Below are positions 1 to 8,675 of a stretch of 64,000 nucleotides of DNA, in pieces. Origin of the DNA: Flavobacteria bacterium MS024-2A. Lineage in GTDB: Bacteria > Bacteroidota > Bacteroidia > Flavobacteriales > Flavobacteriaceae. Positions within the stretch are counted from its first letter, which is position 1, and the number at the start of each line of letters is the position of its first letter. The DNA lies in NCBI GenBank assembly GCA_905182305.1, contig CAJJBB010000010.1, forward strand, positions 124,001 to 188,000. The letters run 5' to 3'. The notes below the pieces were generated by a model. It had not been told where the DNA came from. It did not search any database and saw only the letters and a program-made list of their open reading frames with translations. The translations under genes were made by a program, and so were the position numbers.

Positions 1-1449
1 ACCGCTTAAGCCACTATAATTAGTATTTGCAAGTATACCATGAAGTGCATGTCCGAATTCATGAAATAGTGTAGTTACTTCTTGGAAGGTAAGTAAAGAG
101 GGTTGAGTTTTTGTAGGTATTGAAAAATTGCATACAATCGATACATGTGGTCTTTGTGAGATATTTTGGGATTTATAACTGGTCATCCAAGCACCATTTC
201 TCTTTCCTGGACGCGGAAAAAAATCTGTGTACAGAAGCGCATGAAATTTTCCTTCTTTATGCACTTCATAGACCTTTACCTCATCATGATATGGATCTAC
301 TTCTTTATTTACAATAAAACTTAAGCCATAAAGTTTTTTCACAATTATAAATAAACCATCTAATACTTTTTCTAATTGGAAGTATGGTTTTAACAATTGT
401 TCATCAAGGCCTAGTGTTGCTTTTTTTAATTTTTCTGCAACGAAAGTAGTATCCCATTTTTCCAGAACCTTTATATCCAGGTGTTCCTTTGCAAAAGTAG
501 CCATAGTATTCCACTCATTTTTTGCAGCAGGATGCACTTTTTCACTTAAATCATCTAAAAAGGATTTCACATTTTTTTCAGATTGTGCCATGCGTTCTTC
601 AAGAACAAATGCAGCATGTGATTTATAGCCAAGTAGTTTTGCACGTGTTTGACGTAGTTTGATGATTTTAAGAATAATAGCTGAATTATTATTTTCATTC
701 TTTTGAAATCCTCTTTTACTAAAAGCACCATTTAGTTTTTTACGCAATGCCCTGTTTTCTGCATAGGACATAAAAGGAACATAACTTGGATAATCAAGAG
801 TAAAGAGCCATCCTTTTTTCTTTTTCTCCTCTGCCATATTTCTTGCCATTTCAATAACATTATCAGGCAACCCTCTGAGGTCTAACTTGTTTTCGATATG
901 TAAGTAATATGCTTGGGTATCAGCCAGTACATGTTCACCAAAACTTAGACTTAATTGAGCTAATTTACTGTCTATAACCCGCAATTTTTCTTTTTCATCA
1001 TCATTTAAAAGTGCACCATTTCTAACAAAACTTTTATATTCTTTTTCAAGTAATGTTAATTGTTCTCGAGATAGAGACTCCTTGATATCATTTTCGTATA
1101 AAAAGTTAATACGCTTAAATAGTTTTTTGTTTAAACGGATATCATTTTGAAAACGAGTTAACAGAGGAGCTGCATCTTGTGCAATTTTTTGAAATTCTTC
1201 ATTAGTTTCTGCACTGTTGATATTAAAAAGTAAACTACTATTTCTTCCAATTAGCGTACCACAATTTTCAAGTGCTTCAAGTGTATTTTTGAATGTAGGT
1301 GTTTCTTTTTGATGAGTGACAGCTTCTATTTCTTCAAGTGCTATAGCAATAGTTGATTTTATAGCTGGAATAAAGTGATGAGCTTTAATTTGATGAAATG
1401 GTGCTGATTCAAAAGGAGTTTTAAAGGAAGTTAATAATGGATTATTCAA
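1..1449 (-). CDS. M3 family zinc metallopeptidase (oligopeptidase/Dcp-like), 3' part cut by window edge
   Basis: About 483 codons are visible and the frame is still open at base 1, so the C-terminus lies outside the window. The translation starts LNNPLLTSF and contains the M3 signature DPYHDEVKVYEV, then FFPRPGKRNGAW, and the zinc site HEFGHALHG near the visible end (about bases 37-63). M3 enzymes are cytoplasmic or periplasmic oligopeptidases that use the two His of HExxH and a downstream Glu; that Glu is beyond the edge. No ATG fits the family N-terminus: the ATG just upstream runs into a stop after three codons. The TTG at 1447-1449 gives the expected start and lies 4 nt after the purE stop, so the gene is the last visible member of a purK-purE-peptidase operon. 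Confidence 0.85.
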   Translation of the reverse strand, partial: MNNPLLTSFKTPFESAPFHQIKAHHFIPAIKSTIAIALEEIEAVTHQKETPTFKNTLEALENCGTLIGRNSSLLFNINSAETNEEFQKIAQDAAPLLTRFQNDIRLNKKLFKRINFLYENDIKESLSREQLTLLEKEYKSFVRNGALLNDDEKEKLRVIDSKLAQLSLSFGEHVLADTQAYYLHIENKLDLRGLPDNVIEMARNMAEEKKKKGWLFTLDYPSYVPFMSYAENRALRKKLNGAFSKRGFQKNENNNSAIILKIIKLRQTRAKLLGYKSHAAFVLEERMAQSEKNVKSFLDDLSEKVHPAAKNEWNTMATFAKEHLDIKVLEKWDTTFVAEKLKKATLGLDEQLLKPYFQLEKVLDGLFIIVKKLYGLSFIVNKEVDPYHDEVKVYEVHKEGKFHALLYTDFFPRPGKRNGAWMTSYKSQNISQRPHVSIVCNFSIPTKTQPSLLTFQEVTTLFHEFGHALHGILANTNYSGLSG

Positions 1450-1453
1450 GGAG

Positions 1454-1939
1454 TCATTTTTTTAATTGTTCACTGTTTTTTAACACTTTATTCTTCAGAC
1501 TTTCTTTATATAAAACTATTTTATTAAGCACTTTTTCATCACTACTTCCAATAATTTGAGCAGCTAATATTCCAGCATTTTTAGCTCCATTTAGCGCTAC
1601 TGTCGCAACTGGAACACCTCCAGGCATTTGAAGAATTGAAAGAATACTATCCCATCCGTCAATCGAATTACTGGATTTTATGGGAACTCCAATAACTGGA
1701 AGAGGGGTAAGTGAGGCAATCATACCTGGAAGGTGGGCAGCACCTCCAGCTCCAGCAATTATAACCTTGAGACCTCTTTTGTGGGCTTGCGTACCATAGC
1801 TCACCATTTTTTCAGGTGTCCTGTGTGCAGATACGATATCTACTTCAACTGTAATGTTTAATTCTTTTAAGAAAGCAATAGCTTCTTCCATTACCGGAAG
1901 ATCTGATTGGCTGCCCATTATTATCCCTACTTTTATCAT
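1454..1939 (-). CDS. purE: 5-(carboxyamino)imidazole ribonucleotide mutase PurE
   Basis: A 161-residue class I PurE of normal length. It moves the carboxylate of N5-CAIR to C4 to give CAIR in de novo purine synthesis, in the cytoplasm as an octamer. The active-site loop GSQSD (residues 9-13) and the SAHRTP motif with the catalytic His39 are intact, as is the GGAAHLPGM segment that contacts the ribose phosphate. It starts 1 nt after the purK stop codon, so the two consecutive enzymes of the CAIR branch are translated from one mRNA. Confidence 0.96.
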   Translation of the reverse strand: MIKVGIIMGSQSDLPVMEEAIAFLKELNITVEVDIVSAHRTPEKMVSYGTQAHKRGLKVIIAGAGGAAHLPGMIASLTPLPVIGVPIKSSNSIDGWDSILSILQMPGGVPVATVALNGAKNAGILAAQIIGSSDEKVLNKIVLYKESLKNKVLKNSEQLKK

Positions 1940-1940
1940 A

Positions 1941-3095
1941 TTATTTTGTAATTACTTCAATAGTTTCTTTTACATATTCTGCAATCTCACGAGCAGTTTT
2001 AAGGTTTTTATTTACGATGGTTATATGTCCCATTTTACGAAAGGGACGAGTTTCTTTTTTACCATAAATATGAGGATTAACTCCCTCAATGGCTAAGATT
2101 TGATCTAAGTTTTTATAATGGACTGGGCCATTATGACCTTCTTTTCCTATAAGATTTACCATTACTCCAGCTAATTTGTTTTGAGTGTTTCCTAGTGGAA
2201 GGTTAAGAATAGCTCTTATGTGTTGTTCAAATTGTGATGTGTATGAAGTTTCAATGCTATAGTGACCACTATTATGTGGTCTAGGCGCTACTTCATTCAC
2301 AATTAATTCGCCTTCTTTTGTTAAAAATAATTCAACAGCTAGTAAGCCAACATGTTCAAATGCTTTAGATACTTTTAGTGCTAATACTTTTGCTTTTTCA
2401 GCCAAAGAGTTAGAAATTCTTGCGGGACTTAAAACATACTCTACTTGATTGGTACTGGTGTTAAATTCCATTTCTACACAAGGGTAACAGACAGATTCTC
2501 CTTTTGGACTTCTGCAAATAATAATTCCAAGCTCTTTGTCAATAGCGATTAAGTCTTCTGACATACATGGGCCATCATTAACGTTTTCTATATCTTGGTT
2601 TGAGCGTATAATTTTAACCCCATATCCGTCATAACCCATTGATTCAGATTTCCAAACAAAAGGAAATGAAACTAGGCCTCGAACAACTGCATCTTTTAGG
2701 GAATTTCTGCTATCAAATAATTGGAAGGGAGCTGTTGGGATTAGATGTGTTTTATAAAATTTTTTTTGCCGACATTTATTCTGTATTATTTTTAAAATAC
2801 TAGCTTGTGGATATACCTTAACGCCTTTTTTTTCTAAAGTTACTAGAGCATCTGAATTTATATTTTCAATTTCAATAGTTAAAACATCAAGGCCTTCTCC
2901 AAAAGCAACCACACTATCATAATCCATTAAATCACCAGTCACAAAAGTATTACAAGCAATTCTTGAGGGTGCGGCTGGACTCGGATCCATTACCTTAGTA
3001 TTAAGATCCCACTGACGAGTTGTTGTTAGCAACATTTTACCAAGTTGCCCACCACCTAAGATTCCAATTGTTTGTGTACCGGAAAAATATCCCAT
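1941..3095 (-). CDS. purK: 5-(carboxyamino)imidazole ribonucleotide synthase PurK
   Basis: An ATP-grasp enzyme of 384 residues that uses ATP and bicarbonate to carboxylate AIR to N5-CAIR; PurE next door takes the product. The N-terminal GILGGGQLGKML motif, the central ATP-grasp region with KSESMGYDGYGV, and NEVAPRPHNSGHY are all present. The frame is open upstream to 3170, but those 25 extra residues would precede the conserved start and overlap the promoter. I chose the ATG at 3093-3095, which places IGILGGGQLG at the usual distance from the N-terminus. It is first gene of the purK-purE-peptidase operon and is divergent from adk. Confidence 0.95.
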   Translation of the reverse strand: MGYFSGTQTIGILGGGQLGKMLLTTTRQWDLNTKVMDPSPAAPSRIACNTFVTGDLMDYDSVVAFGEGLDVLTIEIENINSDALVTLEKKGVKVYPQASILKIIQNKCRQKKFYKTHLIPTAPFQLFDSRNSLKDAVVRGLVSFPFVWKSESMGYDGYGVKIIRSNQDIENVNDGPCMSEDLIAIDKELGIIICRSPKGESVCYPCVEMEFNTSTNQVEYVLSPARISNSLAEKAKVLALKVSKAFEHVGLLAVELFLTKEGELIVNEVAPRPHNSGHYSIETSYTSQFEQHIRAILNLPLGNTQNKLAGVMVNLIGKEGHNGPVHYKNLDQILAIEGVNPHIYGKKETRPFRKMGHITIVNKNLKTAREIAEYVKETIEVITK

Positions 3096-3108
3096 TAATT
3101 TGTTTTTG

Positions 3109-3116
3109 CAAAAATA
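3109..3116 (-). promoter_or_regulatory. -7 promoter element of purK
   Basis: On the minus strand this reads TATTTTTG, a full match to the Bacteroidota primary-sigma -7 consensus TAnnTTTG. It ends 13 nt before the purK ATG, predicting a leader of only about 6-10 nt. No clear TTG -33 element is seen at the usual distance. Confidence 0.5.
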
Positions 3117-3134
3117 CGCATAAGTTTTTTGGAA

Positions 3135-3166
3135 TTGAAAAAAGCCATATAAAATGGATATCTTTA
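3135..3166 (+). promoter_or_regulatory. Probable promoter of adk
   Basis: A TTG at 3135-3137 is followed after 21 nt by TATCTTTA at 3159-3166, one mismatch from TAnnTTTG. The spacing is right for the Bacteroidota -33/-7 pair, and adk starts 19 nt downstream. Confidence 0.45.
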
Positions 3167-3185
3167 TCAAAAATTTTTCAATTCA

Positions 3186-3761
3186 ATGATCAATCTAGTT
3201 TTATTTGGAAAGCCAGGTGCAGGGAAAGGTACTCAAGCGGCATTTTTAAAAGCAACCTTTAATTTAGTCCATATCTCTACAGGTGATTTATTTCGATATA
3301 ATATTAAAAACAAAACCGCTTTAGGACAAAAGGCTCAGTCTTTTATGGATAAGGGTGATTTAGTTCCTGACCGAGTGACCATTGAGATGTTAGAGGCTGA
3401 AGTTGATAGAAATCCAGAAGTAAAAGGTTTTATATTTGATGGCTTTCCGAGAACAAAGGCCCAAGCCCAAGCACTAGATGTTTTTATAGAAGCTAAGAAT
3501 ATGAAGATTAATGCTACCATTGCTTTAGAGGCGAATGATGATATTTTAGTAAAAAGGTTATTAGAAAGAGGCGAAACAAGTGGACGTTCAGATGACCAAG
3601 ATGAATCAAAAATTAGAAATCGTTTTGATGAATACAAACTAAAAACAGCACCCCTAAAAGATTATTATGAAGGGCAGCATAAATTCCATAGTGTCAATGG
3701 AATTGGTTCTATAAATGAGATAACAGAACGTTTAACAAACTTAATAGTTAGTTTAAACTAG
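3186..3761 (+). CDS. adk: Adenylate kinase
   Basis: A 191-residue adenylate kinase interconverting ATP + AMP and 2 ADP. The P-loop GKPGAGKGTQ is at residues 8-17, the AMP-binding STGDLFR segment follows, and FDGFPRT with DGFPR is intact. The LID region is the short form (RGETSGRSDD), without the long zinc-type lid, which explains the length of about 190 rather than 215. It is the first gene of a plus-strand run with obg, 3 nt between them, and is divergent from purK. Confidence 0.96.
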   Translation: MINLVLFGKPGAGKGTQAAFLKATFNLVHISTGDLFRYNIKNKTALGQKAQSFMDKGDLVPDRVTIEMLEAEVDRNPEVKGFIFDGFPRTKAQAQALDVFIEAKNMKINATIALEANDDILVKRLLERGETSGRSDDQDESKIRNRFDEYKLKTAPLKDYYEGQHKFHSVNGIGSINEITERLTNLIVSLN

Positions 3762-3764
3762 TTT

Positions 3765-4766
3765 ATGACTGAAGGAAATTTTGTTGACTATGTTAAATTG
3801 TCTGTTAGTTCAGGAAAAGGAGGTAAGGGTTCTATTCACTTACACAGAGAAAAATTCATAACAAAAGGTGGCCCCGACGGAGGAGATGGAGGTCGTGGAG
3901 GCCATGTTATCATTCGAGGGAATAGCCAATTATGGACCCTCTATACCTTTAAGTTTAAAAAACATTTCTCTGCTGGACATGGCGGTGATGGAAGTAAGAA
4001 TAGGAGTAGTGGTGCTCAAGGCGAAGATATCTATATTGATGTTCCAACAGGAACAATTATTAGGGATACTGATACTAATGAAATTTTATATGAAGTAACT
4101 GAAGATAAACAAGAGGTTATAGTGATGGAAGGGGGTCTTGGAGGTCGAGGAAATTGGCACTTCAAATCATCTACACGACAAACTCCAAGATATGCTCAGC
4201 CTGGAATTGAAGGGGAAACTCTCCAGATTACATTAGAGTTAAAAGTACTAGCTGATGTTGGATTAGTTGGTTTTCCAAATGCGGGAAAATCAACTTTATT
4301 ATCTGTTTTGACATCAGCAAAACCTAAAATAGCAGATTATGAGTTTACTACTCTAAAGCCGAATTTAGGTATTGTCGAGTATAGGAATTACCAATCCTTT
4401 GTTATGGCAGATATTCCTGGGATCATTGAAGGTGCGGCTGAAGGAAAAGGGTTAGGGCATTATTTTTTGAGACATATAGAACGAAATTCAATTTTATTAT
4501 TCTTGATTCCGGCTGATACTAAAAATTTAAAAAAAGAATTTGACATTCTTAAAAAAGAATTAATCAAGTATAACCCAGAGCTTCTGGATAAACAATATAT
4601 GGTAGTTCTCTCTAAAGCAGATTTATTAGATGATGAGCTTAGAAGTGAATATTCAAAAGAGTTGAAGACACATTTTAATGGAGTACCTCATCTTATTATA
4701 TCTAGTGCTATTCAATTTCAGTTAACAGAATTGAAAGACGAACTATGGAAACTTTTAAATACTTAA
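3765..4766 (+). CDS. obg: GTPase Obg/CgtA
   Basis: A 333-residue Obg GTPase, linked in other bacteria to late 50S ribosome assembly and stress control. Residues 1-160 form the glycine-rich Obg fold ([14 protein letters not shown] and similar glycine runs). The G domain follows with GFPNAGKST at about 169-177, DIPGIIEGA as G3, and SKADLL as G4. There is no C-terminal OCT/TGS extension beyond the G domain, as is common in Bacteroidota. The gene starts 3 nt after adk and is likely co-transcribed with it. Confidence 0.95.
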   Translation: MTEGNFVDYVKLSVSSGKGGKGSIHLHREKFITKGGPDGGDGGRGGHVIIRGNSQLWTLYTFKFKKHFSAGHGGDGSKNRSSGAQGEDIYIDVPTGTIIRDTDTNEILYEVTEDKQEVIVMEGGLGGRGNWHFKSSTRQTPRYAQPGIEGETLQITLELKVLADVGLVGFPNAGKSTLLSVLTSAKPKIADYEFTTLKPNLGIVEYRNYQSFVMADIPGIIEGAAEGKGLGHYFLRHIERNSILLFLIPADTKNLKKEFDILKKELIKYNPELLDKQYMVVLSKADLLDDELRSEYSKELKTHFNGVPHLIISSAIQFQLTELKDELWKLLNT

Positions 4767-4780
4767 AATTTAAATAAGTT

Positions 4781-6145
4781 ATGATGCGCCTGCATTTTAT
4801 TGCAATTGGAGGAAGTGCCATGCATAGTTTAGCATTGGAAATGAAACGCATGGGTAATGAAATCACAGGGAGTGATGATGCTATCTTTAATCCTTCAAAA
4901 GCCAAGCTTAAAGCTGCTGACATCTTACCCGAAACCTTAGGTTGGTTTCCTGAAAAAATAACAAATAAAATAGATGTTGTGATTTTGGGAATGCATGCTA
5001 AAATCAACAATCCAGAACTTTTAAAAGCTCAATCTTTAGAACTTAAAATCCAATCATATCCAGAATTTTTAGCTAAAATTAGTCAAGAAAAAACGAAAGT
5101 TGTTATTGCAGGAAGTCATGGAAAAACCAGCATTACTGCAATGATTTTACATGTGTTGAATTTTCATGATATTTCTACTGACTTTATGTTGGGGGCTCCT
5201 GTTCCTGCTGTTACTGAAACTCTATTTGTTTCAAAAGAAAATGATTTTATCTTGTTAGAAGGTGATGAATACCTGTCATCAGCTATTGATTCACAACCTA
5301 AATTTTTGTGGTATCAGCCTGAAATTGCACTTATTAGTGGTATTGCATGGGATCACATAAATGTTTTCCCAACGTTTGAGACATATGTTTCTCAATTTGA
5401 AAAGTTTATTTTTTCAATACGTGAGGGAGGCGTTTTGCTTTATAATCAAGAAGATTTAGTGTTAAAGGATCTGGTAGAGAATAGTCCACATGCAGTAAAA
5501 AAAATACCTTATGGAGCTCCTGCCCATTATATTGAAAATGGTACTACCTTCTTAGATACCTCAGAAGGAAGTTTACCTCTTTCAGTATTTGGAGAGCATA
5601 ATCTGATGAATCTATCTGGTGCTCAATGGATTTCACAATTAATGGGCTTGGATGCTGTTGAATTTTATGATGCAATCCCAAGTTTTACAGGTGCTGCAAA
5701 ACGTTTAGAAAAAATTTCGCAAGGTTTAACCGCAGTTTTGTATAAAGACTTTGCCCATGCACCAAGTAAAGTAATGGCTACTGCTAAAGCAGTAAAAGAT
5801 CAATTCAAAGGTTTTGAAATCCAGATTTGTCTGGAACTTCATACCTATAGCAGTTTAGACATCTCTTTCATTGATCAATACAAAAAAACTTTGTCTTTAG
5901 CAGATCAGGCAATCGTTTTTTATGATCCTGAGGCATTGAAAATAAAAAATAGATCCCCTATTTCAACTGAAATTATTCAGGCTGCATTTGATCATGATTT
6001 TTTAAAAGTGATAACTAAGACCTCTTCTTTAGAGGAATATCTATTTAGTCAAAAGTATGATAACAAGATTTTGGTAATGATGAGTTCAGGTAATTTTGGA
6101 GGGTTAGATTGGAATGAATTAGAAGCTCTTATTTCAAAATATTAA
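4781..6145 (+). CDS. mpl: UDP-N-acetylmuramate:L-Ala-gamma-D-Glu-meso-DAP ligase Mpl-type (peptidoglycan recycling)
   Basis: A 454-residue Mur ligase family protein. The N-terminus HFIAIGGSAMHSLAL and TGSDD is the Rossmann UDP-sugar domain of the MurC/Mpl branch. The ATP loop GSHGKTS sits at about residues 111-117 and the LLEGDEYLSS segment supplies the Glu. Mpl attaches recycled murein tripeptide to UDP-MurNAc, bypassing MurC-D-E. A true MurC is encoded separately at 29149, which supports Mpl rather than MurC here. The start is ATGATG; either codon works. It follows obg by 14 nt. Confidence 0.88.
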   Translation: MMRLHFIAIGGSAMHSLALEMKRMGNEITGSDDAIFNPSKAKLKAADILPETLGWFPEKITNKIDVVILGMHAKINNPELLKAQSLELKIQSYPEFLAKISQEKTKVVIAGSHGKTSITAMILHVLNFHDISTDFMLGAPVPAVTETLFVSKENDFILLEGDEYLSSAIDSQPKFLWYQPEIALISGIAWDHINVFPTFETYVSQFEKFIFSIREGGVLLYNQEDLVLKDLVENSPHAVKKIPYGAPAHYIENGTTFLDTSEGSLPLSVFGEHNLMNLSGAQWISQLMGLDAVEFYDAIPSFTGAAKRLEKISQGLTAVLYKDFAHAPSKVMATAKAVKDQFKGFEIQICLELHTYSSLDISFIDQYKKTLSLADQAIVFYDPEALKIKNRSPISTEIIQAAFDHDFLKVITKTSSLEEYLFSQKYDNKILVMMSSGNFGGLDWNELEALISKY

Positions 6146-6298
6146 ACTTATCCTAACTGATGTTTCCATCGTTGAATTAATAAATAAAATACACAAGAAT
6201 TGAAGCTTGGTATTTTGACTATTATTGTTTAAAATTTAGATTATTTAATTGTTTTAGAAAAAGGTTACTTTAGCTTCTCTCACAAATATATCTTATTA

Positions 6299-7594
6299 AT
6301 GTTACTGGTATATACTCATAAAATAACACCTAGACTAACTTATATTTTTAAACATATTTTTCAAAATATGTTAGGAGTTTCAGTTGGGTTCACTAAAACT
6401 ATTGAGACATTTGTTGCACATTCTGGGCCTAAATTTAGTTACACTATAAAACAGTTAGGAAATGAGTATTTTATTCCTGCACACAATTTGCTTTATGAGC
6501 AAGGCGTAAAACTTCAAACACTTGATGTTGAAAGATTAGACGGATTTCCAATTTTTTTTAAAACACAAGGGGATAGTTTTTTTTCCTTTGATATTTTTGC
6601 AGCAAGTTTTTTTCTTTTATCGCGTTATGAAGAAGCATTGCCCCATATAAAAACACCTCAAGGATTTTTTGATCCGGCGCAAAGTATAGCTGGGCAACAT
6701 GGTTTTTTAGAACTTCCCGTTGTAGATCTTTGGGTTAATCATTTACAAAAAAATCTTACCATTGCATTTCCACAGTTTTTTAATACAAATGATGAGAAAA
6801 AAAAATCTATCAAAAATGTTCTTATTGAGGTTCTGGTTCCTTTTCGATATAAGAATAGATCATTACTAGTTTCTTTAAGTGATTTTTTTAAATCCTTGTG
6901 GGCATTTAATTTACTCCACCTTTTTGAGCAATTAGCAGTTTTATTTCGAATAAAAGAAGACCCTTTTAATACTTTTCAAACTTGGAAATCTTTTTTTAAA
7001 TCTAGTGCAGTTTCACCAAAAATATTTTTTTTATTTTCGGAAAGTTCACCCTATCAATCTACGGTTTCAATTTTTAATTTAAGCTATCAAAAGATAATTA
7101 AAACAATGAGTGATTTGTTTTCTCTTGGACTTTTAGTTTCGGTTAAATCTCAATTAAAAGCAAGCGAGTTTTTAGGATTCGAAAAAGATAATTTTGAATC
7201 ACTGACGCATAGACCACTTTCGGACATAAGAATGAGTAATGAAATCCAGAATTTGAATACTGTATACGAAAGTTTAGTAGTTCAAGAGTTTAATTCGGAT
7301 TATAGTATGGGGTATCAAAAAACATTTGGTTTTAGAGCTGGCACAGCTACTCCATTTTATTTTTATAGCTTATCTAGTGAATTTCAATTACCCTTAAAAA
7401 TCAATCCAATAGTAACTACTGAAAAGGGATTGAAAAAAATGTCTCCTGAAAAAGCCTTTCAATTGTTGAAGGATATTTATGAGAAATTACCCCTATCTTC
7501 CAGCTCTCTTACAATTGTAATATCAAATGGATTTTTCAGTCCGAACGGCGAAAATATAAGTTGGCTTCAGGAATTTAAAAACTATATTAAATGA
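6299..7594 (+). CDS. Polysaccharide-deacetylase-like protein (DUF7033-type), catalytic residues apparently lost
   Basis: A 431-residue soluble protein without signal peptide or membrane segment. The N-terminal part (LLVYTHKITPRLTYIFKH, then FDIFAASFFLLSRYEE and LPVVDLW) and the C-terminal FGFRAGTATPFYFYSL closely resemble Flavobacteriaceae proteins annotated as polysaccharide deacetylase family. In those relatives, as I recall them, the middle holds an Asp pair near IDVD and a GxHPS histidine motif. Here the matching positions read IEVLVPF and GLLVSV, so the metal site looks absent. That reading rests on memory of the family and needs an alignment. The gene overlaps the downstream phosphatase gene by 4 nt. 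Its substrate is unknown. Confidence 0.65.
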   Translation: MLLVYTHKITPRLTYIFKHIFQNMLGVSVGFTKTIETFVAHSGPKFSYTIKQLGNEYFIPAHNLLYEQGVKLQTLDVERLDGFPIFFKTQGDSFFSFDIFAASFFLLSRYEEALPHIKTPQGFFDPAQSIAGQHGFLELPVVDLWVNHLQKNLTIAFPQFFNTNDEKKKSIKNVLIEVLVPFRYKNRSLLVSLSDFFKSLWAFNLLHLFEQLAVLFRIKEDPFNTFQTWKSFFKSSAVSPKIFFLFSESSPYQSTVSIFNLSYQKIIKTMSDLFSLGLLVSVKSQLKASEFLGFEKDNFESLTHRPLSDIRMSNEIQNLNTVYESLVVQEFNSDYSMGYQKTFGFRAGTATPFYFYSLSSEFQLPLKINPIVTTEKGLKKMSPEKAFQLLKDIYEKLPLSSSSLTIVISNGFFSPNGENISWLQEFKNYIK

Positions 7595-8283
7595 TAAATA
7601 CTCATTCGGTAACAGATATTTTTTTTGATCTAGACCACACACTTTGGGATTTTGAAAAGAACTCAGGACTTGCCTTTAATGAAATATTTATAGAATTAAA
7701 CTTTCCTTTTTCATTAGATGTTTTCCTGAAATTCTACAACCCTATTAATCATGCTCAATGGAAATTATATCGAGAAAATAAAATAACTCAGGAGGACTTG
7801 CGTTTTAACAGGCTAAATAAGACTTTTGAAAAGCTGAATTATTCTGCCTCCATAGGTCTTATAGACAAGATTTCAGAGCAATACATTACATATTTATCTA
7901 CTTTTCCTCATTTGTTTGAGGGTGCAATAGAGCTTTTAGAAGCATTAAAAAGTAGGTTTAAATTACATATTATTACCAATGGATTTGATAAGGTTCAGCA
8001 GTTTAAAATTGAGAATTCTGGAATTAAATCTTTTTTTGAATTTGTTTTTACAGCAGAAAAAGTTGGTTTCAAAAAGCCTCATCCAGAAATATTTATTCAA
8101 TCATTAAAAACTGTTAATACAACTGCAGAAGCCTCTATAATGATTGGAGACAGTTTTGAGGCAGATATTTTAGGTGCTTTGAATCAGGGTATGCAAGCAA
8201 TTCATTTTAATTCACATAATGAAGAGGTTCATGCGAAATGTCCAATTGTTTATTCTCTTGCTGAGTTAAAAGCATTGTTTTGA
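7591..8283 (+). CDS. YjjG-type HAD nucleotidase/phosphatase
   Basis: A 230-residue HAD hydrolase. Motif I FFDLDHTLWDF gives nucleophile Asp13 and acid Asp15, motif II is in HIITNGFD, motif III Lys is in FKKPHPEIF, and motif IV is IGDSFEADILGA. The long helical cap with YREN, and the TNGFDKVQ motif, match YjjG noncanonical pyrimidine nucleotidases, which remove phosphate from unusual pyrimidine nucleotides. A house-cleaning role would fit the MazG-like gene next to it. The start codon overlaps the end of the preceding gene (ATGA). Confidence 0.85.
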   Translation: MINTHSVTDIFFDLDHTLWDFEKNSGLAFNEIFIELNFPFSLDVFLKFYNPINHAQWKLYRENKITQEDLRFNRLNKTFEKLNYSASIGLIDKISEQYITYLSTFPHLFEGAIELLEALKSRFKLHIITNGFDKVQQFKIENSGIKSFFEFVFTAEKVGFKKPHPEIFIQSLKTVNTTAEASIMIGDSFEADILGALNQGMQAIHFNSHNEEVHAKCPIVYSLAELKALF

Positions 8284-8328
8284 AAAACGCTGGAATTAAT
8301 CGATAAGGCTATAATCAACATTTATAGT

Positions 8329-8336
8329 TATTTTTG
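8329..8336 (+). promoter_or_regulatory. -7 promoter element at the MazG-like gene
   Basis: TATTTTTG, a full TAnnTTTG match, ends only 3 nt before the ATG at 8340. A transcript from here would start at or next to the start codon. No TTG is seen at -33. Confidence 0.4.
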
Positions 8337-8339
8337 ATT

Positions 8340-8669
8340 ATGGATTTAAAAATATTACAGCAATCAGTTGATAATTGGATTAATAACCACGGTGTTCGTT
8401 ATTTTGATGAATTGACTAACATGGCTCAGTTGTCTGAAGAAGTAGGGGAAGTTGCCCGAATTATAGCAAGACGTTATGGTGAGCAATCTGAAAAAGAAAG
8501 TGATAAAAATAAAGATTTAGGCGAAGAATTAGCTGATGTTATATTTGTAGCTGTTTGCTTGGCAAATCAAACAGGTGTTGATTTACAAGCTTCTTTTGAA
8601 AAAAAGTTAGTTAAAAAAGCTTCAAGAGATCATGAACGACATCACAGCAATCCTAAACTAAAACCGTAA
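8340..8669 (+). CDS. MazG-like nucleotide pyrophosphohydrolase
   Basis: A 109-residue all-alpha NTP pyrophosphohydrolase. The metal-binding pattern is seen as LSEEVGEVARII followed by GEELADVIFVAVCLAN, the paired ExxE and ExxD motifs of the MazG/iMazG fold. Such enzymes hydrolyse (d)NTPs to NMPs and pyrophosphate; the true substrate is not deducible. A TTG at 8334 would extend the protein by two residues but lies inside the -7 promoter element, so I start at ATG 8340. aroA follows after 6 nt. Confidence 0.88.
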   Translation: MDLKILQQSVDNWINNHGVRYFDELTNMAQLSEEVGEVARIIARRYGEQSEKESDKNKDLGEELADVIFVAVCLANQTGVDLQASFEKKLVKKASRDHERHHSNPKLKP

Positions 8670-8675
8670 CACTTA

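Noticed and set aside
120-317. 65-residue plus-strand frame at the left edge
   Set aside because: It lies antisense to the M3 peptidase zinc-site region, which is clearly coding on the minus strand.
1941-3170. Longer purK frame starting at 3170
   Set aside because: The extra 25 residues have no counterpart in PurK and would cover the promoter element at 3109-3116; the conserved start is at 3095.
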